Source of the DNA: Turnera subulata
Taxonomy: Eukaryota; Streptophyta; Magnoliopsida; Malpighiales; Passifloraceae
Assembly (NCBI GenBank): GCA_028386065.3
Contig: JAKUCV010004273.1
Span: 1,707 to 65,706, forward strand
Direction: 5' to 3'
DNA length: 64,000 nucleotides
A program made the position numbers and the translations under genes. Positions 43,976 through 57,300 of this stretch are shown here, piece by piece (positions within the stretch are counted from its first letter, which is position 1; every line of letters begins with the position of its first letter). The notes under the pieces are model-generated. The model had not been told where the DNA came from. It did no database searches and saw nothing but the letters and a program-made list of their open reading frames with translations.

Positions 43976-45658
43976 TGTTGGCCTAAGGTCGGATTAGTGT
44001 GTGCTTCGTGTTAATTATTTTCTATAATCTTGATTAAATATGCTAACCGAAGATTTTGATTATAAGTGGAATAGTATTTAATTTGCTTAAACCTATTAGT
44101 CCTCCTTATGTCTTAACCATGTTTTGATGCTAACAAAGTAAAGAAATCAGATTTGAATTTTATATATACTTATTCTTAAGCATGCATGTGAGCCTTGGTC
44201 TTTGTGTGTAGTGGTGGTGAAATGTCACTTTCATATGGGTTGGCTATCTTATTCATTATGTTTTATCTAATAACCTATTCAAGTGGACAAAAACCTAGTG
44301 CTTTATATATTATTAAACTCTACAGGTTGTATTGAAAGTGCTGCAGCTCACTTTCACCAAGATTGAAGATTGTGTTAGTGGAAATGATGGGTTGCTTTCA
44401 ACAACAAACTCCCATCCTATTCATGTTTGTTTATTCCCTATGGGGATTGGTCAAGCAACCTAATATCCTATCATTTCTGGATTCTGAACAGATGATTAAA
44501 GCTTCCTTAAACGGATCAAAAATCATAGTCCTAGGTGCAACCTAGGACTATACTAAACAATGACAACAATGACAAAAAGCTGTTGAATGGAGTGTCTCGT
44601 GCCAGAACATGAAAGCGACAACAGGTAAAAGGAACGCTGACAATCTGGCGCCTTCAGTGACGAATCTGACAGCGACAGCAGATAGATGAAAGTTGGCTTT
44701 CTTTGGTCTTTGTGTCAAGCTAACCCATTACTAGGAAGTCAAAAGAACCTAGTACTCTATACTTCTGGAACTACACAAGATGATTCAAATAAGTTGCAGC
44801 TTCTTCTCTTAACGTTCATATAAAATCAGCATGTGAGCAACAACCTTGCTCCTCACAAAAGGTTCTGAGTGAGAGTGACTACTTAGGGATTTGAATGTTG
44901 TGGCGCCTTTCGTGCCAGAACTCGATGCAACTGACAGTGACACATAGTTGTTACTCTTGGAGGCTTCTTCCCCCTTGCCTCTATGTAAGGAAGACTAATT
45001 GATGAAGAATGGCAGAGCTGCCAATGGAGAAAGAAATGAGAAATTAGTTGCAGCTCTCATCCTAAGCTTGAGTGTTCAAAATATCCTTGTGCATTACTTG
45101 TAAATCTCTTGAGTGAGTCACTCATGAAGATATCTTGGGAGAGGATTATATCTTAGACTAGCTTATGAGTATCTTATGTGCTGATTAGTGATAAGCAAAG
45201 CTAGGATTAGCTTTGAGATAAGGTTTGCAAGTTGCACCTTAGAAAAACTTGTGAGAGATAGGCTTTGTTGGTTTGACAACCAATTGAGTGAGATTGGATA
45301 GGGGATATCTTACTGGGAGCTTTAAGAGCAAAGATTAGATTAGCTATGCGGGTATGAGAGGTTAGAGATTAGCCTAGGTAAAAGCTTGTACTATAGGTTA
45401 TTGGTTGATCTCATGAAAATAAAGGTTAAGGAAGGTTTAGAAATCTCAAGGTGGACTCCTTGAATAGTGGAGGTAGTCCTTTGTGGCGAACCACTATAAA
45501 TTATTTGTGCCAATCTCCTCCTCTCTTTACTTAAGTATGTTATTAACAACGTAGTTCTGATACAAAGTCGATTTGGCATTAGAGACGCCGAATCGGCGAT
45601 TAAGCGGAAATGGCTAATTCACTCCCAACGCCCCCCCCCCAGCCAACTTGGGGCTACA
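43976..45658 (+). repeat. SV4 5' LTR
   Basis: 1683 bp, TGTTGGCCTAAGG to GGGGCTACA. Contains TTTGGC..GCC-type hairpins, clearest at 45569-45595 (CGATTTGGC-9 nt-GCCGAATCG, one G-T pair) and 44901-44917. Confidence 0.85.
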
Positions 45659-45659
45659 G

Positions 45660-45677
45660 TTGGTAGCGGAGTTGCGT
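45660..45677 (+). promoter_or_regulatory. SV4 primer binding site
   Basis: TTGGTAGCGGAGTTGCG follows the LTR by one base. SV3 has TTGGTAGCGGAGCTGCG in the same position. Confidence 0.8.
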
Positions 45678-45678
45678 C

Positions 45679-46750
45679 CTCTGTACATGGATTAACCTCC
45701 AAGAGATAAAGATCAAGGCTTTTGAGGATTGTAGCGTCAAGAAAGTTTCTTATTCTTATGATGTGAAGTTCGGCCATTGGAAGCTTTTGTTGAAGATTTC
45801 TATAGAGAGTCAAGAACTGGAGTAGTGGCTTGCTGTGCAAAATTCTTACTCGAGACCAGCCAAAAATATCTTGAAGTTCTGGTCAGTAGAAGAAGTGAAT
45901 GAAGCCAAGCCTAATTCTAAAGTTGCGAACCTCATTCGATATGGCATCAATGAGGCCAAATTGGAAAGAGCACAGTCTAGTGCCACAATCTATGAGTTTT
46001 GGAGTCTCCTTGCATCATTTATGATGGCACTACAAGCGATTCGGATGGTGAGAAATTTGTGAATCTTTGCTGGTCAGCAAGAGAGGATTCTGAGGTAAAT
46101 GATTCTATTTATAAATTTATATTTGATGAGTTAATTGTTAAATTTAAAGAATTGCATGAGATTTTTTTTTTAAAAAAAAATGTGTAGAAAAGGACATTGC
46201 ATATAAGAAACATGTTGAAGTATTGGAATTTGATAATGTTATTCATAACACTTGACATGTAGAGCCTGAAAAGCATCCTACATCATGTGCTAATTTTTTT
46301 GATGATCTAAAAATGGATAATGATGTTTCTTTTTATATATATGCAATGTTCTTGAGAAGAATCTTGTTATAAATGTGGATGCTTGTGAAAAATCATCAAT
46401 GAAAATGATGCTCTTAATCTGAATATTGATCTTGTCAAGTTCATTAAGGGAAGAGATGGTATATACCTTCTCTTGACAACAAAGGCATTTCTTCTAGAAG
46501 AAGAGCATTAAAGTCTCTCATTTGATATTAAATCTTAAGCCAACCTTAATAAATAACTTTTCTAGAGCTAAACTCTATAATGCATCATATTTCACATGTC
46601 ATTCGAGGTCATGGCATGATATTTTTCATGATAAAAAAGATGAGTTGTGTTGAAAATTTATTTAGCTACCGAATAGTGCCAAAACTAACCCCAATGACCC
46701 AAGTTTGTGTGGGTACCAAAAATATGATTTTCTAAGTAGAAAAATAAGGA
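45679..46750 (+). pseudogene. SV4 gag remnant
   Basis: Fragments in shifting frames match SV3 gag. YGINEAKLERAQSSATIYEFW corresponds to the SV3 block CGISESEFQRVSSCETAHEIW. FVNLCWSAREDSEVNDS corresponds to TNLCFMAQEDSEVTDS. A degenerate gag end (TNPNDPSLCGYQK) lies near 46680. Many stops and indels; no function is possible. Confidence 0.7.
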
Positions 46751-46770
46751 TAGATTGACGTTCTAAAATG

Positions 46771-47921
46771 GGTTAATGGTATATTTGATACCCTTAGTAG
46801 TTGAAATTCGTCAATTGTATACCCTGACTTTTTTTTCCGTCAATTATGTACCCGCACTTTTTGAATTTGCGTCAATTGTATACCTCGGGCAGCACTTTGA
46901 TGACATGGCATGCTGTCCGTCAATGCTGGTTAGCGATTTAGTCCCCTAGTTTCTGAATTAATCAAATAAGTCCTTTATTAGTATACAATTTAATCAATAT
47001 AATTTTTATTGTTTATAATTAATCATTAGTATTATATGTAATTATTACTTATATAAATTTTTATTACTAAATTATTCCTAGTGTATAATATTATTTTTAT
47101 TGAAATAATAAGCGTATAATTATTTTTTTACAATAAATTTGTAACTAATTGTATTTATAGATGAATTTACATATATTACCTAGTGATAAGAATTATTCAA
47201 TAATTTTAAATTTTAAAAAAAAATTTTATTTTATTAATTCTGAAAATTTTGGAATCTAAAATTTTGAAAATAATACGAAAATGGGTCCCATTTACCATGT
47301 ACAATAATAATACAATGATATTTTTTAAAATCAAATTCATCTCCCAACAACTAGCAGCACTTGCAAAGTTATAAATTATTTTTAGGCAAATAAAAATAAT
47401 AATTATGTCTTGTTAAATTAAATTATTTATAAAAATTATTAAATTTGGCATAATTAACAAAAAATAATAAATTATTTTATTATTATTACTGTAGGAGCAT
47501 ATTTATAAAAATTTTAAAATTTTTTATTTTCTTTATTGATTAATTATAATTTAGTAGAATAACTAGAATTAATTACATATAAGCAATAATTATAACATTA
47601 AGTATTGCACAAGTAATAATTATATATAACATTAAGAACTTAATAATAGTCTAATTGTAAAAATATTGGATGTAATTGAATATAAAAGAAATTTTGAGGG
47701 TTTAATTGTAAAATTATAAAGGACTTACATGATTAAAATGAAAGTTTAGGGGGAAAAATGACAAGCACTATGGGCGGGCAGCATGCCATGTCATCAAAAA
47801 CCTGCCCGAGGTACACAATTGACACAAATTCAGAAGTTCCGGTATATAATTGACGGAAAAAAAGTCGAGGTATACAATTGACGAATTTGAAAGAGTTGGG
47901 GTATCAAATATACCATTAACC
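46771..47921. mobile_element. MULE-like foldback element, 1151 bp
   Basis: Long imperfect inverted repeats of about 150 bp start GGTTAATGGTATATTTGATACC at both ends. Each arm holds direct repeats of the type GTCAATTGTATACC. A flanking duplication of about 10 bp (TTCTAAAATG / TTTTAAAATG, one mismatch) supports the Mutator class. The interior is AT-rich without a transposase. Confidence 0.75.
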
Positions 47922-47932
47922 TTTTTAAAATG

Positions 47933-48568
47933 GTTGCTCAATACATATAAAAGACCCATCAGAATTCTCATCCTTAAGCTAAGGTAATGTCACATTTAGT
48001 GTTAGCTCAAAAGGTAAGGCACTTGGTAAAGGTGATGATGATTTGAATCCTCCTTATAAGAAGTCAGTAGTCTCTCTACGAGGATATTCAAACACATCAC
48101 AATTGTTGTTTGAAATAATTTTGGTAATACTTTTCCCAATTTTATATGTTGCATGCATTATGTATTTTCATTGTTAGTATTTACTCTTCATAATGGTCGT
48201 TTACAGAAATTCTGGCAAATGAATTTCTTTTATACTTTGGTGAGTGTTTTAGCATTGAAATTGATAGATTATTTTTTAGTTTACTGAAATTGTTAAATAT
48301 ATTCAAAAGCTTTAGAAACGATTTGGTGTTATTGATGACAATTCTGACACATTTCTATGTCTAAAAGAAGAAACTATCATTTGATATTATGTGCTTCATT
48401 TTCTACTAAGCATGTGCTGAAATTTTATAGTTTGCTTGTATTGTATATCATCTTTGCCATGTGCTTCTTCAAGATAACAACAAACACTTAGTGAGCATAT
48501 GATTGTTGTTTTTTATAATCAATGCACTTGCTTTGGTCATGATGATTTCCTTCATAAAAGCTCATAAG
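47933..48568. other. SV4 remnant, non-coding
   Basis: No ORF of note. Includes a tRNA-like stretch at 48002-48050: TTAGCTCAAAAGGTAAGGCA (A box-like) and GATTTGAATCC (B box-like) about 38 nt apart, a possible SINE head (weak). Confidence 0.4.
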
Positions 48569-49710
48569 TGTTGACAAAAAATTAGGATTAATCATCTCCT
48601 AATGCTAAACTGTGATTAACCATGATGATTATCTAGTTTTGATGACTAACAAATTACAAGTATATTGCTAGCTTTGCTTGTGTTGATTTTTACTTGTAGG
48701 AAAATTATGGTTTCTGTTGATACCATATCTTGGACACATGATGGTTTTTATCGATACCATATCTTGAATACGTGACAGATGGTTTTTATTGAAACTATAT
48801 CTGAAGCTGTCAACATCAACTTTTTGTGCAAGTTGCGTGTCGTCCTTCAAGCATTCAAATCCCACTTCCAGCCGTTTGAATTGGAGAACAAGTAAGAGGG
48901 AAGACTTTATGGAAGCGCAGAAGATGTTCCCACCTAACTCCCACTCAACTCCAGAATGTGGTCCATACTTTACAGATTTGGCAATTCGCAGCTACAAAGG
49001 AGTTGACATGCATAACGGCACCAAACTGAAGCTTTAATGAACTGAAGTCAACTGAAGTACAAGGAGCCGTTGCAGGAGCATATGCCCCACACTCAGATCC
49101 TATAAAATGGGACGTTTACACCTCTGGAAGATCATCCAAGCTATTACACAAAATCTGAGTGTATACTTGAGCTTAAAAGATTTGGTATTACACTTTCAAA
49201 GATTTGGTATTTGAAACAGTGCGAAACTGTTTCAAAGGGCAATTTGTAAGCAAGGCTTGGTTTAGTTTTTGCTGGGCACTCAAGTCTAGGATTAGATTTG
49301 AGAGTGGGTTCAAGCTTAGCCTGTGAAAAGCTTGTGTAAGGTTAGAGTTTAGTCCGTGAAAAACTTGTAATGGTTTGAGCTTAGCCTAGAAAAGCTTGTG
49401 TTTGTAACGGTTAAGGTTGATCCCGCAAAAACCTGAGTATAGTGAGAGTTTTCAAATCCTAAAGGAAGGAACCTTTAGGTAGTGGAGTACCTGGTGAGGG
49501 GGAACCACTCTAAATCACTGTGTTCACTCTCTTCTACACTTTCTCTACTCACTCTCTTGCCCCATATACTCGCTAAGCGTTTAACAGATTTGGTATCTCA
49601 AAAACCAAATCTTTCCACAGAGATTTGGTATCGCAAAAACCAAATCTCTCTTTCCGAAAAAAGTTTTTAAGGCCTAATTCACCCCCCACTTAGGCACTTT
49701 TGGGCCTACA
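48569..49710 (+). repeat. SV3 5' LTR
   Basis: 1142 bp, TGTTGACAAAA to TTTGGGCCTACA. Hairpins at 48706-48727, 48741-48760, 49586-49612 and 49621-49647; the last two have perfect 9-bp arms AGATTTGGT / ACCAAATCT. Confidence 0.9.
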
Positions 49711-49728
49711 ATTGGTAGCGGAGCTGCG
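49711..49728 (+). promoter_or_regulatory. SV3 primer binding site
   Basis: ATTGGTAGCGGAGCTGCG immediately after the LTR. Confidence 0.85.
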
Positions 49729-49766
49729 TTTTCAGCTCAAAGGAGTAAAATCTAGAGACAAAGATC

Positions 49767-52700
49767 ATGGCTTTCGAGGGTACGAGCGAGAACAAGACAC
49801 CACACTTTGATGGGGCAAACTTTGATTATTGGAAGTTTCGCATGAAGATCTTCCTTGAAGGAAAGGACATTGAGATGTGGCACATTGTCCAGAATCCTTG
49901 CAACAGGCCGAACAATCCTATGCATCTTTGGACTGATGATGAAATGAAGAGAGCAAAGCTTGATGCTCAAGCCAGATTATTATGTGGTATTAGTGAAAGT
50001 GAGTTTCAAAGAGTTAGTTCTTGTGAAACTGCTCATGAAATATGGAGAATATTGTGCATCACTCATGAAGGCACAAATTAAGTTAAAGAATCAAGGCTCA
50101 ATCGCTTGATGCGAGAGTATGAGCTCTTTCAAATGGATTCTGGAGAAACCATACATGCCAATGGTTACTCACTTTACTACACTTTGCAACAACCTTGCAT
50201 CACTTGGAAAGGTGATGACACATAGAGAAAAAGTTGCCAAGATTCTGAGGTCACTCCTCAAAGAATGGGAGCCTAAAGTGACTACCATTGAAGAAGCTCA
50301 GAATTTGAATTTGCTATCCTATGATGAGCTCATTAGCAAGCTAATTTGTCATGGCGACAAAATTGAACAAAAGAGGAAGGACGTCGCATTGAAGGTTTAG
50401 GAACCAAATGATGATGATGGCGACTCCGATATGGCTCTCCTCACCAGAAGATTTGCAAGGTACCTTAAGATGAAGAAGCAACTCAAAGGGAGGAATCTTA
50501 AGGTCATAAAAGCTGAGGTGTAATGCCCCAGATTTTCGTTGCTTAATTTCTATGGAATTTTCAAAATTTTTGAAATTTATTTTCAAAATTTTACCCTTGC
50601 AAAATTTCTAGGATTTTGGTCAAAGGATTTATTATTATTATTATTATTTTTTATTATTTTTCCTAGAATTTAAATTATATTCATTGTCATATAATTTCGT
50701 TTTGGGAGTTTGCTCTAAGAGGATTTTTGCCTTGAAGTGAAATTTAATAGGAGGTATTAAGTATGAGATACATGTAGGCAAGTCATTTGACCAAGGCTGC
50801 TTTGACTTGGGCTGTGAAGGCAAAAACGACGTTGTTTGATCCTGTAAAAAAAAGATAATAATAAAATTTAAGGGTTTGCAACCCATGTTCTTAACCTATT
50901 ACTTTATCTCTTTCCTTCTCATTTTCTTTCCTTCTTCCTCACATGCTGCCGCACTCACTCTCTTCCTCCTAAATTTTTCTCTCCATCTCTCTCTCCATAC
51001 GCTTCCTCTCCAGCCAACAAAATGTTGTCGTCATTTATTTTATTTTATTTTTTCCATTCTCTCCATTGTTGTTTCGGGCCTTGCTAGTCTTGTGATGGTT
51101 TTTGGGTAGGATTGTTGGTGGCGTGTGGGTCCACTCCGGTGAAGGTGTGTTTTCTGCGCTCGATTTGGTGGTTCAATCGGGTAAGGACCCGATGCTACTT
51201 CCCATTTATCTTTTCCCCATTATTCTGTCCAGTTCTTTTCCCCTCTTGTCTTCTCTTCCTTCCTTTCTCCTTTTGTTGTTTATCTTCCTGCCGAGCTCAT
51301 TTTAATTGGGTTTGTTGTGTTTTGTTATTGATGTCAAATTTGGGAAAGGATTGGTTTGCTCTGTGTTGCTGGTGGTCGGGACGGAGGGGTTGGTCTCAAA
51401 GCTTGTGATGTTTACTGCTTGGGTCTTGTAGTGCTCGGTACGTTCTTTTGTACTATAGTAAGGAATTTAATTCCGGTGTCAAAAGAAAACTATGATAATA
51501 ATAATAGTTCGGTATTTACAAGTACACTTTGATATAAACCGTGCAGCAGAATGCTTATTTGGTGGGAAGGACTTGATTATATTATAATAAAATTTTTGTC
51601 TGTTTGTCCACTTATTTATGTTTTCACCAATTCCTCAAGTTGGCATTTCGTCCGACACTACTTAATTTGTTTCATCACTAATAAGCCAATTGACTAAATC
51701 TTGACACCTGGGCATGGTTCTCGTATATATAGATATATATGTGATAATATAAGCTATTATCACATAGGCCATATAGTTAACATTATATTTGGTTTCCGGC
51801 TTTCAGGTCGTGGTTTGTACTATTGGTTTTTGACACTATTTTTCTAGTAGCCAATTAGCAATAGTGGTTGGTTGCCGTTTAACCAATAACTAGTAATGTA
51901 AATTGAATTGTGAAAGACAAGGGTTTGCGTCATCAAGCACACTTGGGGTTGTCGGGGCATTTATGACATATACATTTGATACCTCTCTGAACTTGATTAA
52001 GTTGGTTTACAAATGGTCTTCAATTCTCCAAGACTTTGGCCTTAGACTTTAAACCGTTTTCTAAGGTGTCAAGCTAGAGGACCTTACTCGTTATAATTCG
52101 TTATTGGCATGCATTCTTCTTTTATATGTATTTGCATTGTATGTGAAATATGTCTGTTTGCTTAGGAAATGGATATACTTATGGAGTAGCTGAATATATG
52201 CCGGCTTTCCAAATAATTCTTGCAATCCAGGTGAGGACTTATAAACTTTGGTATGCGGTTACTGCCTGCGGTATTCGGGTTGTTTTCTTGTTGGTTGCTG
52301 TGATAACTTGCTTGGCTGTAGACTGTGTTGTTTGGCACCATATTTGTTGATATGTTGTTGATGAACTATGATGTGCTCTATGTGATGTCTTGGTGGTTTG
52401 TGATATGCATTGGACATATGCTGGCGCACGGTGTTGTTAGGCCTCAGGCCTTGTTGTGATAAATATGATATCGGTGCACAATGTCGGTATAGGTTAGTAC
52501 CAGGTTTAATGATTCAAGATAAAACTCACTATATTAATCGTTGCCATGCAATGCTGTTAGTTTACCCGGTGACCTGTGCGGGATTTTGTTTTGTTAGTGG
52601 GTATGCCGTGTGGTAAATACGGGGTGCCCTGTGAGCATGTGCGGTATTGCTGGCTCTGTGGATACTATGATTGTATCGGCCGAGTCCCGGGTTGGATGAT

Positions 52701-54311
52701 CAGCATGCATAGTAGCTTGGGCCCAATGACTTAATAAAACAAACAATTAACTGGATGTTGCTCAGTCACCTTGATGATGTGTTTGTTGCCTTTCTGTTGA
52801 GTTCGGTGTATTCGCAGTTGATTTGTTTCTGTAAAGTGCGGTTTATTTGTTTTTAGTGAGACAGTGGTTGGTCTAACCCCCTCACGTCTTTTATAGGTTA
52901 ACTGTTCGTTGATCAGTGGTGCATATCAACAGGTGGCGGTGTCTTCCTCTTGTCGGGTCGGATCCATATGTTCATTACATACATGTTCTATTATGCATTA
53001 GTCTTCCGCTGCACACTCGTTGCGTTGTTTCTTTTACAGTATAATTAAATGATGATTATTTTATGGGCTTGCATTAAGCCAGATTTTTCATGAATATGAG
53101 TATGTATATCTTGGCATGTTTTATGCTGTTTTTATCGTATCCCGGGATATAAGGGCATTTTGGTCATTTCACATATTATAATTAATTTAATGGATAATTT
53201 GGGATAAGGGCGTTTCATGAGGAGCCCAAGAAAGACTCTTTGGTGTGCTTCAGTTACAATCGTCCAGGCCACATCAAATCTGAGTGTCCTTACCAAAAGA
53301 ATGACCGATCTGGTTTTTCAAAAACCAAGGAAAAGAAGGCTATGGTGGCATGGGATGATTCAGACTCCTCAACCAATTTTGATACCGAGGAGGAGACCAA
53401 CCTATGTTTCATGGCCCAAGAAGATTCTGAGGTAACAGACTCTACTGGCCTTAATATAGAAGAATTACTTGATGCTTTTGATGAATTGCATACCAAATGC
53501 AAGCAAGTAGTTTAAAGAAATAAGGAGTATAAGAAGAAGATTGATTTCCTTGAATTTGATGAGGAAGCCAATAAAAATGAAAATGAGAAACTTAGACTAG
53601 CTAATGCTGATGCTATGAAAGTAAGTGAGGATTTAAAAGCTGCGAAATTTGCTCTAAAAAATGCTTATGACGAACTTGAAAAGGGATATGCTTGTAAGAA
53701 TGATATGTGCAAAGTTCTTGAAAATGAAAAGAATGTTCTTAAAAAGCATGTCACTGATCTAAAATCCTTTCTAGAGAAATTTACTGGTAGTACTAATAAT
53801 TTGAATATGTTGTTAGGACAGCAAAGAAGTTCTGCACAAAAAGAAGGATTAGGTGCTACACATTTGGTTTCTGAAAAACCGAATCCTACTGTGCGATTTG
53901 TTAGGGCAGAATCTAGTGTACCGTACAAACCAGATACTTCACATTTTAGGAATGTTAGGACGAAAGTATGTGAACCATTATGCTTCAAAGCCAAGTAGGT
54001 CAAATCTGGTTGATCGAAAACCATATAGAAAGAATATGCCATACAGGTCAGATATGGTTTTTAGTAAACCAAATCGTAGTATGCAGTCATATAGATTTAG
54101 AAGAAACACTTATGTACACTCTTCTAGGATTTATATGCATACACATTATCATGCACCACGTACTACTTGCTATTACTGTGGAATGAATGGTCTTGGTAAC
54201 AAGGCCTGTAGGATCAAGAAGAGGAATCAAAATGTTAGATATGTGTGGGTTCCTAAAGGAACCAAATCTAACCCCACAGGACCAAAGTTAGTTTGGGTAC
54301 CTAAAACCTAG
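49767..54311 (+). pseudogene. SV3 gag, split by a solo LTR
   Basis: Starts MAFEGTSENKTPHFDGANFD at 49767. UBN2-type gag region; TAA near 50079, a frameshift near 50160 and TAG at 50398. The solo LTR 50519-53217 interrupts it, with TGAGG on both sides. It resumes with CCHC CFSYNRPGHIKSEC, an acidic stretch, a coiled coil, another frameshift, the second CCHC CYYCGMNGLGNKAC and the end GPKLVWVPKT. The C-terminal part contains several [DHN]-LV-x-x-KP-[NY] peptides (HLVSEKPN, NLVDRKPY, DMVFSKPN) encoded by the family hairpin. Confidence 0.88.
50519..53217 (+). mobile_element. Solo LTR of a Ty3-type element, 2699 bp
   Basis: Begins TGTAATGCCCCAG and ends GGGCGTTTCA, bounded by the 5-bp duplication TGAGG (50514-50518 and 53218-53222). 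No primer site, purine tract or coding region inside; a single LTR left by recombination between two LTRs. Small frames in its T-rich middle are not genes. Confidence 0.88.
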
Positions 54312-54324
54312 TTGTTTTCTGCAG

Positions 54325-57300
54325 GTGTCAAGGGATGAATGGATCCTAGAAAGTGGATGCTCAAGGCATATGACAGGAGAAGTATCCATATTTTCATCCC
54401 TAACCATGAAAGACCGAAGAAAATTAACTTTTGGGGACAAGTCCAAAAGACAAATTCTCGGGTTTGGTAACATTGACTCTACCTCTTCTATTGAACATGT
54501 TTTACGTGTTGATAATCTTAAGGAGTCAACTCTGTGATAAAGGTATTAAAGTCACTTTTGAAGCTTCTAAATGCTTAGTTATTTCGGTAGTTAAAGATGT
54601 GGTACTTATTGGTACCGGAAACAGAAATGTCTACTCTATATGCTTTGATAATGCAACTAAATCTGAGCTTAAGTGTTTAAGTGCAAGAACAGAAATACCA
54701 ACCTTATGGCACAGAAGGCTAGGGCATACCAACCTGGACCTCATATCCAGATTATCAAGCAAGATGTTGATGAAAGGTTTACCCGCACTCAAATATGAAA
54801 AAGAAGCTACATGTCGCGCATGTCAGCTTGGTAAACAGGTTAAAAGTTTCTTTAAACCCAAGCATGCTATCTCTACATCCAGACCACTTGGATTATTACA
54901 TATGGGTTTGTTTGGACCTATGAGAACCATGAGTATAGGTGGTAAGAGATATGTTTTTGTCATAGTTGATGATTATTCTAGATATACATGGGTCATATTT
55001 CTTGCTCATATGGATCATGCATGTGATGAGTTTAGTACGCTTGTTAAACGTTTACAAAATGAGAAATGGTACAAAATTTTAAAAATTAGAAGTGATCATG
55101 GAGGAGAATTTGATAATCATGCCTTTAAGTAATTTTGCGAGCAAAGTGGCATAATACACACTTTTTCGACTCCTAGAACACCTCAACAAAATGGGGTAGT
55201 TGGAAGGAGGAATCGAACCTTGCAAGAGATGGCTAGAACAATGCTTAATGAGCATAAGTTACTAGCATATTTCTAGGCAGAGGGTGTGAACACAACATCC
55301 TATATTTTAAATAGAGTCTCTATGCATCCTATAATTGAAAAGACACCCTATGAGATTTGGTATGGAAAGAAACCAAATATTTCTTACTTTCGAGTCTTTG
55401 GGTCTAAATGCTATATTCTGAATAGAAAGGATAACCTTGATAAGTTTGAAGCAAAATCTGTTGATGGTATTTTCCTTGGATATTCTACAATCAGTAAAGC
55501 TTATCGTATCTACAATAAGATAAATATGGTTGTTGAAGAAACCATACATGTTGTTTTTATGAAACTGACCAGTGTGATTCAAGTGTTGAAGAAGATGCAG
55601 ATGGTACTTTTGAACCTCAACCACACGTTATTAATATAGATATCCCATCTAATGAAAAGGATGAAGAACTACCTATATTGGTTCCACATGATGCATCACA
55701 ACAACAACACGACAATCTGCCTGATCTGGTCGCGGAAAAACCAAATGTCACTACACATGTATCAACTTCACAACGCACTCCTCAAAATATCAGAGCACCT
55801 AGAGGACTCTCCACTGATGCTATTCTTGGTGACATCACCAGAGGAGTAACCACTAGGTCATCCATGCAGAATATGAATACACACCTTGCTTTTTTATTGC
55901 AAGTTGAACCCAAAAATGCACATGATGCTATCTAAGACAAATATTGAGTCAATGCAATGCAGGAGGAACTGAATCAGTTCAAATGTAGTGATGTGTGGGA
56001 GCTGGTACCTAGACCACCTGAGTACCCTGTCATTAGGACAAAATGGATTTTCAGAAACAAACTTGATGAATCTGGTATCGTGGTAAGAAACAAAGCAAGG
56101 TTAGTTGCTCAAGGCTATAATCAAGAAGAGGGTAATGATTATGATGAGACTTTTGCGCCTGTTGATTGCATCATTTAGATCATTTAAATTATATCAAATG
56201 GATGTTAAAAGTGATTTTTTAAATGGCTTTATTATGGAAGAAGTCTATGTTGAACAACCTCCAAGTTTTGAATGTCATGAACATCCAGATAATGTTTGTA
56301 AACTTAAAAAGGCTTTATATGGACTTAAACAAGCTCCTAGGGCTTGGTATGATAGACTAAGTTCTTATCTTGTGTCTAAAGGTTTTCGAAGAGGTAAAGT
56401 TGATTCCACCTTATTTGTCAAAACATGCAAAGATGATGTGATCATTGTGCAAATATATGTTGATGATATTCTATTTGGTGCTACTAATGATCTTCTTTGT
56501 AAGGACTTTGAAAAACTTATGCACAACGAGTTTGAAATGAGTATGATGGGTGAAGTCACATGCTTCTTGGGATTACAAGTCAAACAAATTGATAGTGGCA
56601 TCTTCATAAATCAAGCAAAGTATATCCGCAAGTTGCTTAAGAGATTTGGTATGAAAGAAACCAAATCCAGTCCTACACCTATGAGTACATCGACTAAACT
56701 TGACAAGGATGAGAATGGTAAGGATGTTGATATCAAGATGTATCGAGGCATGATAGGTAGTCTTCTATATCTTACTACTACCAGGCCTGACATCATGTTT
56801 AGTGTATGTCTATGTGCTCGATTTCAATCTTGTCCCAAAGAATCTCTTCTTAGAGCCATAAAGCGCATTTTTAAGTACTTGAAAGGTACAATGTCACTTG
56901 GATTATGGTACCCCAAAGTCGATGCTTTTACTCTCACAAGTTATTCAGATGCAGACTTTGCAGGATGTACATTAGACAGGAAAAGCATAAGTGGGACATG
57001 TCAATTACTTGGACAATCTCTTGTGTCATGGTCAAGCAAGAAGCAAAATTCGGTTGCTACATCTACCACAGAAGCTGAATATGTGGTGGCTGGAGTAAGT
57101 TGTGCTCAAGTTCTATGGATGATGCAAACTCTTTCTGATTGTGGGCTATTCTTTAACTGTGTGCCTATCTATTGTGATAGTTCGAGTGCAATCAATTTGA
57201 CCAAAACTCCAGTGCAACACTCTCGGACTAAGCATATTGAAGTTCGATATCATTTCATCCGAGATCATGTGTTGAAGAAAGATGTGGCCATTGAGTTTGT

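Larger units (their letters stand above)
43976..48568 (+). mobile_element. SV4: decayed Sirevirus, 5' part only
   Basis: A complete 5' LTR, primer site and gag remnant, followed by a MULE-like foldback insertion (46771-47921) and about 650 bases of non-coding sequence up to the start of SV3. Protease, integrase and RT are absent, so it has a large deletion. Confidence 0.7.

Noticed and set aside
50876..51408. Membrane-protein-like small ORFs
   Set aside because: Hydrophobic frames from a T/C-rich stretch inside a solo LTR with clear ends and target duplication.
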